Below are positions 50,292 to 59,830 of a stretch of 64,000 bases of DNA, piece after piece; the stretch's first letter is position 1; every line of letters starts with the position of its first letter. The notes under the pieces are model-generated. The model worked only from the letters and a program-made list of their open reading frames with translations, was not told the DNA's origin and did no database searches. Both the position numbers and the translations under genes were made by a program. This DNA is from Litorimonas sp039975855 (GTDB lineage Bacteria; Pseudomonadota; Alphaproteobacteria; Caulobacterales; Maricaulaceae), in assembly GCA_039975855.1 (NCBI GenBank), contig JBDWGH010000003.1, positions 62,001-126,000 on the forward strand, written 5' to 3'.

Positions 50292-53200
50292 ATGGCTAAT
50301 TTCGCTGCTTCTGCGACACAATTTGCCGGCAACGCACTCATCCGCACGGCCAGTGCTATCGCGATAAACCAAGCAACAGGGTATATCGGGCGTGCTTTTG
50401 ATAATCGCAATTTCGAAGGCCCCCGTCTCGACAGCTTCCACCTCCAAACCAGTCGTGACGGCGCGCCCATGCCGCGCGTTTTTGGACGGATAAGGTTGGC
50501 GGGACAGGTCATTTGGGCGAGCCATATCCGTGAACTAACATCGGAAACACCTGTTGGCGGAAAGGGTGGTGGTGCAAGCCAGACGGAATACGCGTATTCG
50601 ATTAGTTTCGCTATTGGCCTCTGCGAAGGCGAAATAGCGGGAGTAGACCGCATTTGGGTCAATGGAAGCCCATTGGAGACTGTGGGGGTCGATATGCGGG
50701 TCTATAAAGGTTCGGAAGATCAATTGCCCGACCCCATCATCACTGCCACAGAGGGCGATGCCGCCCCAGCGTTCCGTGGAACGGCATATATCGTTTTCGA
50801 GGACTTCCCGCTCGCGGCCTATGGAAACCGTCTTCCACAATTCAATTTTGAAGTCGTACGCACGGGAAAAAGGGTTGGACAGCTGGAAAACCTCATTCAA
50901 TCTGTGAATCTGCTGCCGGGATCGGGCGAATTTGCCTACTCAACCGATATTGTTGAGGAAAGTCTAAGGCCGGGCCAAACCCTTCCGATAAATATGAATA
51001 ATCTGTCTGGGAAGGCAGATATTGAAGTGGCGTTGGATCAACTGCAAGCCACGCTCCCCAATTGCCGGAATGTTTCGATCGTTTCGTCTTGGTTTGCCAG
51101 CTCGACCGACATCGCAACGTGTGAGATCAGGCCGGGGGTGGAGCGCCGCATTCGTAATATTAGAAATAGACAATGGCAGGTTGGCCGTGACATTCGGAAT
51201 AACGCTTACGTCGTGAGTGCTGATGAAGAGGACCGTCCGAATTTTGGGGGGACACCATCGGATCAAAGCCTTATTCAGGCCATCCAGTCAATCAAATCCC
51301 GTGGCATGACAGTCACGCTTTATCCCTTTATTTTGGTCGATGCGCCGGGCTTTCCATGGAGAGGCCGCATCACTGGCGCCGCGTCAGATGTCATCAGATT
51401 TTTTGGCACCGCAAATTCATCAGATTACTCTATTGGGGCAGGCGTAGAACATTACCGCGCAGCCGATTATGGCTTTCGAAATTTCATTCTTTCGCACGCG
51501 AATCTGGCCCGTCGGGCGGGCGGTGTTGACCGCTTTGTCATCGGGTCTGAAATGATCGGATTGACGACCATCCGCGATGGGCAAAACGAGTTCCCAGCTG
51601 TGGCGGAATTCGCCAAACTGGCTGCTGATGTTAGAGTAATGTTAGGGCCTCAAACTGGGCTCACTTATGCTGCTGATTGGAGCGAGTATTTCGGCTACCA
51701 CCCGCAGGATGGTAGCGGAGACGTATACTTCCACTTGGACGAATTATGGTCCCACCCGGCGATTGATGCCGTTGGGATTGACGCCTATTTTCCATTGTCT
51801 GATTGGCGCGAGGGTGAGCATCTGGACGAACAAGAATTCACATCGATTTATGACCCAAATTATTTAATTGAAAATATCGAAGGCGGGGAAGGTTATGATT
51901 GGTATTATGCTTCGCAATTTGATCGAGATGCTCAGATTCGGTCTCCTATTTCTGATTGGACTTATCGCTATAAAGATCTCCGCAATTGGTGGGCTAATCA
52001 ACACCGAAACCGTATTAATGGAGTGGAGCAAGTGCCAACGAATTGGGTTCCAGAAAGTAAACCATTCTGGCTGACAGAGGTCGGATGTCCCGCGATAAAT
52101 ATGGGGGCGAACCAACCAAATGTATTCTCGGATAGAAAATCGGAAGAAAGTAATAATCCATATTATTCAGATGGTTCTCGCGATGACCTCATGCAAAGGT
52201 GTTATCTGGAATCCTTTATAGAATATTGGGACGATCCGCAAAACAATCCAATTTCTGCGCTCACAGACGCACAGATGATTGACATGTCAGCGACGTCAGT
52301 TTGGGCGTGGGATACACGGCCTTACCCTGATTTTCCTGCACGGGAGACAGTCTGGGCCGATGGTTCAAATTGGCGAGGCGGACATTGGATTACGGGCCGT
52401 CTCGGTGCAGTGGCTTTGCGAGATGTTATCACCGAAATTTGCGAAGATGCTGGTTTGGAGAAGGTTGATCTTTCGGCTGTCTCAGGCGTGGTTTCTGGAT
52501 TTGTAATTGATCGTCCGATGCGCGCGAAAGAGGCGTTGTCTGTGCTAATCGATAGTTATGATTTAGTCGTCTTTGAGACCGCAGGGCAGGTCTGTTTTGC
52601 GACACTTGACACCCTAGCATTTACCGAAATTTCGGGAGAGAGATTGGTCGCGCAAGAGGGGGCGCCGATAAGTTTCACAATCGACGACAATATGGCGTCA
52701 TTTCGTGACGTGCGTTTGACTTTTATTGACGTCTCCCGTGACTACCAGATGGCGACAGTCTCGGCCCGGAATGAACATGCCGAAACGGTGCGGGTTGCCG
52801 ATATGCATATGTCTCTCGCTATGGATATTTCCCAAGCTAAATCAATTGCTGAAAATCGTCTGGAACGATCAGAGTCAGCGCGCCGTGCAGCCAGCTTTTC
52901 GCTCCCTGTTCAGGACGCGCCAAAGACAGGGACTATCGTGACCTTGCCGGATGCAAATGGCCTTTGGCAGGTCTCTCGGGTTCGACTTGGTTTGCAAGCA
53001 GATGTGGAGTGTATCGCTCTGCCGAATGTGTTCTCCGATTTGGTTGTTGCGAGCGGCAATCCATTGGTTACGTCAGACCCGAAATGGACGTCTGAACCTG
53101 TTGCTTTGGCTTTTGATCTTCCGGGGACATCCGGTTTGCAAGTCGGCGCTTTGTTGGAACCGTTCCGAGAATCGACGCTGTCTTTTGATGGGTCTGAAGC

Positions 53201-53900
53201 CCGAGTGTCTGCGCCAGTTAAAATCGGAGCATTGCTGACTGACATGCCTTATGCGCCGCCTGTAGTTAGGGACCGGGTGACGACTATTGATATATATATG
53301 CCAAGCGGAGCGGGATTTTCAGTACCTAATAGCGAGGTTCTGAATGGCAAAAACCGGTTTGCCATTGAAACTCATGACGGTTGGGAAGTCATAGGCGCGT
53401 CAGATGTTACGCTTATTGGGGACCAAACCTATCGGTTGAGCGGTCTTTTGCGGGGTCTAAACAATTCCGATGATATGATGATGAACACTGTGAACGCTGG
53501 TGCGCGAGTGGTTGTGTTGGACTCTGCCTTGTCGACCCTCTCAATTGACCCGGATTATGTCGGGAGCGATCTTAATATTGCTGTCACGACGGTAGGCCGA
53601 TCGGGTGTCTCGGCTGAGCATAATTATGAGGCCGCTCACTTGCGACCCCTTTCTGTTGTCCATGTTTCTGCGAAACCCCTTGGGGAAACGACGGAGCTCA
53701 GCTGGATTCCGCGAAACCTCAATAATTCAGATGAAATCGATGCGGCGGCTCAAATTGAAATTAGGTGGCCGGAGGGCGCGTTTTTCGCTTCGGGAACGTC
53801 CGCTATCCTGCCTGTTCAAACCGGATCTGACACACTCGTCACGCTTACGCCTATTGATCCGATGGGTGGGTTCGGGAAATCCGCAACAATCCAAATCTAA
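50292..53900 (+). CDS. GTA baseplate megatron protein (gp15, TIM-barrel)
   Basis: A 1202-residue protein (RcGTA gp15: about 1300). It begins with the family segment (AASATQFAGNALIRTASAIA) and RDGAPMPRVFGRIRLAGQVI. A glycoside-hydrolase-like TIM barrel (about 330-640) contains FILSHANLARRAGGVDRFVI, GSEMIGLTTIRDGQNEFPAV, WSHPAIDAVGIDAYFPLSDW and KPFWLTEVGCPAINMGANQP. A phage tail hub/FN3-like C-terminal part ends the protein. The conserved Glu in GSEMIG and LTEVGCP are at the active-site positions of the barrel. It is the last recognisable GTA structural gene. Confidence 0.94.
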   Translation: MANFAASATQFAGNALIRTASAIAINQATGYIGRAFDNRNFEGPRLDSFHLQTSRDGAPMPRVFGRIRLAGQVIWASHIRELTSETPVGGKGGGASQTEYAYSISFAIGLCEGEIAGVDRIWVNGSPLETVGVDMRVYKGSEDQLPDPIITATEGDAAPAFRGTAYIVFEDFPLAAYGNRLPQFNFEVVRTGKRVGQLENLIQSVNLLPGSGEFAYSTDIVEESLRPGQTLPINMNNLSGKADIEVALDQLQATLPNCRNVSIVSSWFASSTDIATCEIRPGVERRIRNIRNRQWQVGRDIRNNAYVVSADEEDRPNFGGTPSDQSLIQAIQSIKSRGMTVTLYPFILVDAPGFPWRGRITGAASDVIRFFGTANSSDYSIGAGVEHYRAADYGFRNFILSHANLARRAGGVDRFVIGSEMIGLTTIRDGQNEFPAVAEFAKLAADVRVMLGPQTGLTYAADWSEYFGYHPQDGSGDVYFHLDELWSHPAIDAVGIDAYFPLSDWREGEHLDEQEFTSIYDPNYLIENIEGGEGYDWYYASQFDRDAQIRSPISDWTYRYKDLRNWWANQHRNRINGVEQVPTNWVPESKPFWLTEVGCPAINMGANQPNVFSDRKSEESNNPYYSDGSRDDLMQRCYLESFIEYWDDPQNNPISALTDAQMIDMSATSVWAWDTRPYPDFPARETVWADGSNWRGGHWITGRLGAVALRDVITEICEDAGLEKVDLSAVSGVVSGFVIDRPMRAKEALSVLIDSYDLVVFETAGQVCFATLDTLAFTEISGERLVAQEGAPISFTIDDNMASFRDVRLTFIDVSRDYQMATVSARNEHAETVRVADMHMSLAMDISQAKSIAENRLERSESARRAASFSLPVQDAPKTGTIVTLPDANGLWQVSRVRLGLQADVECIALPNVFSDLVVASGNPLVTSDPKWTSEPVALAFDLPGTSGLQVGALLEPFRESTLSFDGSEARVSAPVKIGALLTDMPYAPPVVRDRVTTIDIYMPSGAGFSVPNSEVLNGKNRFAIETHDGWEVIGASDVTLIGDQTYRLSGLLRGLNNSDDMMMNTVNAGARVVVLDSALSTLSIDPDYVGSDLNIAVTTVGRSGVSAEHNYEAAHLRPLSVVHVSAKPLGETTELSWIPRNLNNSDEIDAAAQIEIRWPEGAFFASGTSAILPVQTGSDTLVTLTPIDPMGGFGKSATIQI

Positions 53901-53938
53901 CCTGTTGAAACTGGGGGGCTTCGTCTTATCTAAAACAC

Positions 53939-54883
53939 ATGGCTAAGAACCCCTATACACTGCTCGGCGTTGCAAAGACTGCGACCGAAAAAGAGATTAA
54001 GTCCGCTTATCGGAAGCTGGCGAAAAAACTGCATCCTGATGTAAATCCTGGAAATGCTGCGGCTGAAGCCAAGTTTAAGGAAGTCACGGCGGCCTATAAC
54101 CTATTGTCCAATGCAGATTTGCGCCGGCAATATGATACGGGGCAGGTCGATGCATCGGGCCAGCAACAAAACCCCTTCGCTGGCGGGTTCCGTCACGCCA
54201 ACGCTCAGGGCGGAATGGATACCGGGTTTGGTGGTTTTGGCGGGATGGGCCAAGACGATATGGCTGACATGTTTTCATCGCTTTTCGGGATGAATATGGG
54301 CGGAGGTCAACGGCGCTCTCATGGCGGCATGGGGGGCGGCTTTCAACGCCGCCAATCCCCGCCGCAAAAGGGTGCTGATGTGCGCTATAAGTTGAAAATG
54401 AGCCTCATTGACGCCCTCACTGGTGGCGTGAAAGATCTAGGCAAAGGTCTAAATGTCCGATTCCCCAAGGGTATTAAAGACGGTCAGACCCTCCGTCTTC
54501 GCGAAAAAGGACGCCCAGGCGTGAATGGCGGTCCAGCTGGGGATGCGCACGTGAAAGTTCTCGTTCAACCGCATAAACGTTTGAAACGTGTTGGAAATGA
54601 CTTGCAATTGACTGTGCCAATATCCCTCTCGGAGGCAATGAAAGGCGTGAAAATTGACCTTGATGTGCCCTCTGGGAAGGTCTCACTGACCATGCCTGCC
54701 GGTACAAATTCAGGGAAGAAATTCCGCCTGAAAGAAAAAGGCGTTCGGGCTAAGGACGGAACGGGCGATCTTTATGTAACCGCGCAAATTGTACTTACTG
54801 ATGGTGAGCTTGCGGGCGCGTCAGTGATAGCGGCGCAACTCCCTGATGGCGAAAATCATGAACTGCGGAAAAAACTGATTTAA
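53939..54883 (+). CDS. DnaJ C-terminal domain co-chaperone (CbpA-like)
   Basis: A 314-residue Hsp40 of type B. The J domain is at 1-70 with the HPD motif (KLAKKLHPDVNPGNAA). A Gly/Met-rich linker (about 80-140) follows, then two beta C-terminal substrate domains. No zinc-finger CxxCxGxG repeats, so it is not DnaJ itself. It starts 38 bases after the GTA gene on the same strand. Confidence 0.93.
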   Translation: MAKNPYTLLGVAKTATEKEIKSAYRKLAKKLHPDVNPGNAAAEAKFKEVTAAYNLLSNADLRRQYDTGQVDASGQQQNPFAGGFRHANAQGGMDTGFGGFGGMGQDDMADMFSSLFGMNMGGGQRRSHGGMGGGFQRRQSPPQKGADVRYKLKMSLIDALTGGVKDLGKGLNVRFPKGIKDGQTLRLREKGRPGVNGGPAGDAHVKVLVQPHKRLKRVGNDLQLTVPISLSEAMKGVKIDLDVPSGKVSLTMPAGTNSGKKFRLKEKGVRAKDGTGDLYVTAQIVLTDGELAGASVIAAQLPDGENHELRKKLI

Positions 54884-54971
54884 AACAAACCGATTCGACT
54901 TGACGAAGCCTAAACAGAGCCTATTCAATTCATTCAGAAACCGTTCAGGGGCAGGGCGCTAAACCGTATCA

Positions 54972-55301
54972 ATGTTGACAAAACGTCATATCCTTTCGGC
55001 CTTATTGGCTGCAACGCTGTCCTTCGGGGCTGTCAGTGCGCATGCCATAGACTCTCACGGTCCATTCAAGGGACAAAAACACCATAGTTTGAGTTATAAG
55101 AGTTCGGCGATGGGGTTGAAACTGGCGCAACGCTCTATCTCGCCAGCGGAAGCCAAATCCATTGCGCGAAAACGCGTGCCTGGAGGCGAGGTTGTCGATA
55201 TAAAGCGCCGCGGCGATACATATAGCGTCCGTGTTATCAAAAAATCCGGCAAAGTTGTCGACGTTTTGATTGACGCCAATACAGGACGCGTCAAAAAGTA
55301 A
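54972..55301 (+). CDS. PepSY domain periplasmic protein
   Basis: A 109-residue exported protein: signal peptide 1-25 (ending SAHA), then a PepSY-like domain (ISPAEAKSIARKRVPGGEVV, DIKRRGDTYSVRVIKKSG, KVVDVLIDANTGRVK). It sits 33 bases before a response regulator-kinase pair. PepSY proteins in this place are common and may inhibit a protease or feed a signal to the kinase. Confidence 0.85.
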   Translation: MLTKRHILSALLAATLSFGAVSAHAIDSHGPFKGQKHHSLSYKSSAMGLKLAQRSISPAEAKSIARKRVPGGEVVDIKRRGDTYSVRVIKKSGKVVDVLIDANTGRVKK

Positions 55302-55334
55302 CCTGAATCTGGTTCCTGACGAAAGGTCCCCCCA

Positions 55335-56012
55335 ATGCGAGTTCTTATTGTTGAAGATGATGTCGATTTATCGCGTCAGCTAAAGTCTGCTTTTAAAGAC
55401 GCAGGTTATGCTGTGGATACAGCTTTAGACGGCGAAGAAGGTCACTTCCTTGGTGATACGGAGCCTTATGACGCGGTCATATTGGACTTGGGATTGCCGC
55501 TGATTGACGGCGTTAGTGTCCTGCAAAAATGGCGCGCGGACGGGAAGTCTTTCCCTGTTCTAATCCTGACGGCGCGTGATCAGTGGTCGGAAAAGGTTGC
55601 AGGTTTTGATGCCGGCGCGGATGATTATCTAACTAAGCCCTTCCATGTCGAAGAGTTGATGGCGCGTTTACGGGCGCTGCTGCGCCGGGCGGCAGGACAT
55701 ACAACGGATACGATAGAGCTCGGTGACCTGATGGTCGATAACCGCGCCGCGCGTGCCTTTGTTGACGGCATGGCAATAAAGTTGACCAGTCACGAATTTC
55801 GCCTTCTTTCCTACATGGCCGCGCATAAAGGCCGTGTGATTTCTCGGACGGAGCTTGTCGAACATATTTACGATCAGGATTTCGATCGTGATTCCAATAC
55901 AATCGAGGTTTTCGTCGGACGTTTGCGGAAGAAAATCGGAACAGATCGTATCGAGACTGTGCGCGGTCTAGGGTATCGGCTGCTGGATCCGGAATCTGAA
56001 TCTACTGATTAG
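55335..56012 (+). CDS. OmpR/PhoB family response regulator
   Basis: A 225-residue regulator. The receiver domain has phospho-acceptor D51 (AVILDLGLPLIDG), with Lys in DYLTKPF. The winged helix is at about 128-222 (LTSHEFRLLSYMAAHKGRVI, SNTIEVFVGRLRKKIG). It belongs to the PhoP/QseB side of the family. The kinase gene starts 17 bases later. Confidence 0.94.
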   Translation: MRVLIVEDDVDLSRQLKSAFKDAGYAVDTALDGEEGHFLGDTEPYDAVILDLGLPLIDGVSVLQKWRADGKSFPVLILTARDQWSEKVAGFDAGADDYLTKPFHVEELMARLRALLRRAAGHTTDTIELGDLMVDNRAARAFVDGMAIKLTSHEFRLLSYMAAHKGRVISRTELVEHIYDQDFDRDSNTIEVFVGRLRKKIGTDRIETVRGLGYRLLDPESESTD

Positions 56013-56029
56013 GCCATAACGCCTTGCCC

Positions 56030-57439
56030 ATGAAACCCTCGCCCCCATCGCTTGTATCCTCGCTGGTGCGGGCTGCGGCGTTATGGGCTGTTCCAGGATT
56101 GATCCTAGTGACGATGGCTTTGGCTTTTGTTTCAAGCAAATCCTCCTTTCGCAGTTTTGACGAACCACTAGAGTCCGCCGTAACAGGTTTGATCGCGAGC
56201 GTTGAGACTGGCGATGACGGGACGCTCCGTATGTCTCGCGAATTGCCTGATCCCCGTTATCAACGGGCGCTCTCAGGGAAATACTGGATGATTGGAACTG
56301 TGACGGAAGTTCCCGGCGAGGATAGGTATCCCCTCGTAGCAGAAGTCTCGTCTCGGTCTCTATATGGTTCCATACTCGACGTCTCCGATGCAGATTTTCA
56401 AATTTTGTCCCAACAGGGCCAAGACCCGGTTCGGTTTTCAACGGCAGGGCCCGATATTGATGCGGATGTGACCTTGCGGGTTGTCGCCCGGCAGGTTGTT
56501 CTTCCGGATATGACAACGCCTGTTGTGGTTCTGGCTGCCGCCGACCGCGCGCCTGTTGTACGGTCAATCCGCAATTTCATTCTGACGGCGATTACGCTTT
56601 TGTTGATTCTAACCATTGGCTTGATTTTCGCGGTTTATGCTCAGGTCCGGTTGGGTCTACGCCCACTTTTCGATTTGGGAAGCCGGATTGCAGATGTACG
56701 AGAAGGCCGGGCTGCGACAGTAGAGGGTAACTATCCTCTCGAGATCGCTCCGCTTGCGACCGAGCTTAACTCTCTGATTTCGCATAATAAAAAGATTGTA
56801 GACCGGGCGCAAACACATGTTGGTAATTTGGCGCATGCGTTGAAAACGCCGATTGCTGTATTGCGAAATGAAGCGGAAGCGGCGGATACGACGCCATCCC
56901 GAATTGTTGCCAAGCAAACGGATACGATGGCGGCTCAAGTGGACCATCACCTTCGACGCGCGCGGGCCGCGGCGCGAGGGCAGGCGATAGGCGTGCGCGC
57001 CGATATGGACCCTGTTATCGATGGATTAGTCCGAACCCTGCCGCGTATTTATCGTGATAAAGATTTGACGATAGAGAAGACTGGCGACACGGACTTGATC
57101 TTCAGAGGTCATCCTCGCGATTTGGAAGATATGATTGGCAACCTGATGGATAATGCGGCCAAGTGGACGGCCAGCCGAATAGATGTGGTCGTGACAAAAG
57201 TCGAAGACGGTTTCTGTACGGTTCTTATCGCAGATGATGGACCGGGATTGACGCCAAATGAAATTGAAACGGCCCTCAAGCGCGGTGCACGATTGGACGA
57301 AGCAACGCCAGGAAGCGGATTGGGTCTGTCGATCGTAAAAGACTTAGCTGATGCCTATAAAGGATCATTGGTGTTTTCACGTTCTAAAGCCGGGGGATTG
57401 CAAGCTAATCTGCGCTTACCAATCGCTGTTGACGCCTAA
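56030..57439 (+). CDS. PhoQ-like sensor histidine kinase
   Basis: A 469-residue inner-membrane kinase: two membrane helices (about 15-38 and 183-206) around a periplasmic sensor, HAMP-like linker, then the dimerisation helix with H269 (NLAHALKTPIAVLR, as in PhoQ/FeuQ) and the ATPase with N box (NLMDNAAKWTA), DDGPGL and GSGLGLSIV. ATG 56030 is favoured; TTG 56024 adds two residues. Partner of the preceding regulator. Confidence 0.93.
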   Translation: MKPSPPSLVSSLVRAAALWAVPGLILVTMALAFVSSKSSFRSFDEPLESAVTGLIASVETGDDGTLRMSRELPDPRYQRALSGKYWMIGTVTEVPGEDRYPLVAEVSSRSLYGSILDVSDADFQILSQQGQDPVRFSTAGPDIDADVTLRVVARQVVLPDMTTPVVVLAAADRAPVVRSIRNFILTAITLLLILTIGLIFAVYAQVRLGLRPLFDLGSRIADVREGRAATVEGNYPLEIAPLATELNSLISHNKKIVDRAQTHVGNLAHALKTPIAVLRNEAEAADTTPSRIVAKQTDTMAAQVDHHLRRARAAARGQAIGVRADMDPVIDGLVRTLPRIYRDKDLTIEKTGDTDLIFRGHPRDLEDMIGNLMDNAAKWTASRIDVVVTKVEDGFCTVLIADDGPGLTPNEIETALKRGARLDEATPGSGLGLSIVKDLADAYKGSLVFSRSKAGGLQANLRLPIAVDA

Positions 57440-57448
57440 GGCAAGAGA

Positions 57449-58090
57449 ATGAGCAAGCCCCCAACAGCCTTAGAAGCACGAGGGTCCGATGAAGGTCGAT
57501 TGTTCTCTCCCTCTGCTGGGCGGAACAAAGCCGATATTGCTGCCGTTTTATCTGAAATCCTGCCAAAAGGGTCTTCAATCTTGGAAATCGGTAGCGGAAC
57601 TGGCGAGCATGGCGTTGAGATCGTTGAATTGCGACCGGACCTGAGATGGCAATTCTCTGATCCGGATGCGACCTCCCGCGCTAGCCAGGCGGCTTGGGCA
57701 GCGCATTCGGACCATGAGTTTCCGCCTTCAATGAATTTGGACATGTCCGACCCACATTCATGCGCGCAAACAACATCAAAATATGATGCAGTATTCAGCG
57801 CTAACATGATCCATATCGCACCAATATCGGCGCTTCACGGTTTAGCCGAATTGGCATACGAGGTAATCGAGGAAGCGGGTCGTATGATCCTTTACGGCCC
57901 TTTTTTATTGGGCGAGGCATCCGCGCCATCCAATCTTGACTTTGATGCCTCATTAAAACGCAGAAATCCTGACTGGGGCGTACGAGATTTAGAGGCTGTT
58001 AAGCATATCTTCGCAAAGCACGGCTTTAATAGCGTGAAGCGCCGCGACATGCCCAAAAACAATTTCCTCCTGGAGTTGTCACGACGCTGA
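57449..58090 (+). CDS. DUF938 SAM-dependent methyltransferase
   Basis: A 213-residue protein of DUF938: SPSAGRNKADIAAVLSEILP, the SAM-binding glycine loop SILEIGSGTGEHGVEIVEL, and FSANMIHIAPISALHGL. Substrate unknown. It starts 9 bases after the kinase stop, so it is probably in the same unit. Confidence 0.9.
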   Translation: MSKPPTALEARGSDEGRLFSPSAGRNKADIAAVLSEILPKGSSILEIGSGTGEHGVEIVELRPDLRWQFSDPDATSRASQAAWAAHSDHEFPPSMNLDMSDPHSCAQTTSKYDAVFSANMIHIAPISALHGLAELAYEVIEEAGRMILYGPFLLGEASAPSNLDFDASLKRRNPDWGVRDLEAVKHIFAKHGFNSVKRRDMPKNNFLLELSRR

Positions 58091-58180
58091 AGAAAAGTCC
58101 AAATATGGACGTTTCGTCATGTTTTGGACAGCATTGGGTCATTTGAACCCCTGCAGTCTCGTCCGTGGAAAGGGTACATT

Positions 58181-59791
58181 GTGTCTAAGATGAAATTGAC
58201 ATTGTTAGGGTCGGTCATGGCGTTTGGCCTTGCACCGCAGATCGTGGCGCAGGACGCGACCATCGTCTATGCTGATGCCGACACCTATGAAGTTGTTTTG
58301 GACAAGCCCGTCGCATTTGAGCTGAACGAAGCCAATTTCAAATCTTTACGCGACCTTGGGATTACGCTCCCGCCTGGAACGGTCCCTGAAGAGAAAATTT
58401 CGGACCCGGCGGCAGGTACAGCGGAACAACCCGCGATGACCGTTGGACTTGGAAACCCGCAACCGAAACGCGGCATGAATATTTTGGAAATGCCGATAAA
58501 TGCATTGCCGTCGATTGCTGATCTCGTGGACCGCGTTAGCCCGTCGGTTGTCAATATTGTCGTCACCACAGAAAGCGGTGAGACAACGAGTGAGGGCCAA
58601 GGTTCCGGTTTCATTATCTCTGAAGATTTAGAAGTGGTAACAAATTACCACGTTATCGAAGGCGGAACGAATATTGACATCGAGTTCAATGATGGCCGCT
58701 CCTATCCAGCGAAAATCCTCGGAACTGATGAGGAAACTGATCTCGCGCTTTTACAAATTCAGACGGACGAGAAAATTCCGCACGTGAATTTCCATCAACC
58801 CAAGGATCTCCGTATCGGAGATTGGGTTGTGGCCATCGGTAATCCGTTCGGCATTGGTCAATCGACGTCCCTTGGCGTTATTTCAGCGATTGGCCGAGAG
58901 AAGGTCGATAGTGGTTCCTATGTGGATTACATCCAGACGGACGCTACGATCAACCGTGGTAACTCTGGCGGACCGTTGTTTAACCTTGATGGCGACGTGG
59001 TGGGTGTAAACTCAGCGATTTACTCCCCAACCGGTGCGAGTGTCGGAATCGCCTTTGTAATCCCGCATCACACAGCTGAGCGGATTATAACCTCTTTGCG
59101 TGAAAACGGACGTGTGCGCCGAGGTTATCTCGGAGCTGGCCTAAGAACCGCCGAATATTCTATCGATGGCGAACCTGGGTTTTTCAAAGGCGGAGCAACA
59201 GTAAATGATGTGCTGCCTGGGTCACCTGCTGACATCTATGGGTTGCAGGTCGACGACATTATTTTGGACATCAACGGACAGGTCGTGAAAAACTCGGTTG
59301 AAGCGACACGTGCGATTGGTCGGATCATGCCAGGTGAGGTCGCAAAATTCGTCTATGAGCGCGGTGAAAAATACTACAGTTTGGACATTCAAATTGGAGA
59401 GCGTCCTGAAAAATATGAAATTCGCAAAGCGAGTGCGGAAGTGCAGGGTTTGCCGCCGCCTCCGCCGCCAGAGGATAAGTCCAAGCCAAAGGTGAATATC
59501 GACACAGGACTACATGTTCTAGATATTTCCGCTGAATTCCGGTCCGCAATCAAAATGCGTTCAGATCAGGTCGGTATCTATGTCGAGGCGGTCGATCCTG
59601 GATCTGCGGCGGAACAAGCCGGATTTAAGTTAGGCATGGTTTTATTGGAAGCGGACGGACAGCCAATTGCGGAAGTCGCGAAATGGAAGTCTATCGTTTT
59701 AAATGCGAAAGAAGCGCAGCAGGACGGCCTAGTCGTCAATGTCCGTCATAAAGACGGGCGCGAAACCTATATGGTGCTGCCGTTGATTTAA
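58181..59791 (+). CDS. DegP/HtrA-type periplasmic serine protease with two PDZ domains
   Basis: A 536-residue S1C protease. The signal peptide is at 1-24; an extra N-terminal part of about 85 residues follows (25-108). The protease domain has H157 (VVTNYHVIEGG), D187 (TDLALLQIQ) and S262 (NRGNSGGPLF). PDZ1 is at about 315-415, then a proline-rich linker (LPPPPPPEDKSKP, about 432-445), then PDZ2 (about 450-530). GTG 58181 has AAAGGG at 58169-58174; ATG 58190 is the alternative. It degrades or refolds damaged envelope proteins. It lies between two two-component systems. Confidence 0.92.
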   Translation: MSKMKLTLLGSVMAFGLAPQIVAQDATIVYADADTYEVVLDKPVAFELNEANFKSLRDLGITLPPGTVPEEKISDPAAGTAEQPAMTVGLGNPQPKRGMNILEMPINALPSIADLVDRVSPSVVNIVVTTESGETTSEGQGSGFIISEDLEVVTNYHVIEGGTNIDIEFNDGRSYPAKILGTDEETDLALLQIQTDEKIPHVNFHQPKDLRIGDWVVAIGNPFGIGQSTSLGVISAIGREKVDSGSYVDYIQTDATINRGNSGGPLFNLDGDVVGVNSAIYSPTGASVGIAFVIPHHTAERIITSLRENGRVRRGYLGAGLRTAEYSIDGEPGFFKGGATVNDVLPGSPADIYGLQVDDIILDINGQVVKNSVEATRAIGRIMPGEVAKFVYERGEKYYSLDIQIGERPEKYEIRKASAEVQGLPPPPPPEDKSKPKVNIDTGLHVLDISAEFRSAIKMRSDQVGIYVEAVDPGSAAEQAGFKLGMVLLEADGQPIAEVAKWKSIVLNAKEAQQDGLVVNVRHKDGRETYMVLPLI

Positions 59792-59830
59792 TAAGTGAAT
59801 TCTGGGTGGGGACCTATGGAGAGTAAAGAA

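Noticed and set aside
34914..53900. The phage-like cluster as an ordinary prophage
   Set aside because: No integrase, repressor, replication, lysis or attachment site is found, and the gene set and order (gp2-gp15 with TIM-barrel protein and P60 peptidase) are those of an RcGTA-type gene transfer agent.
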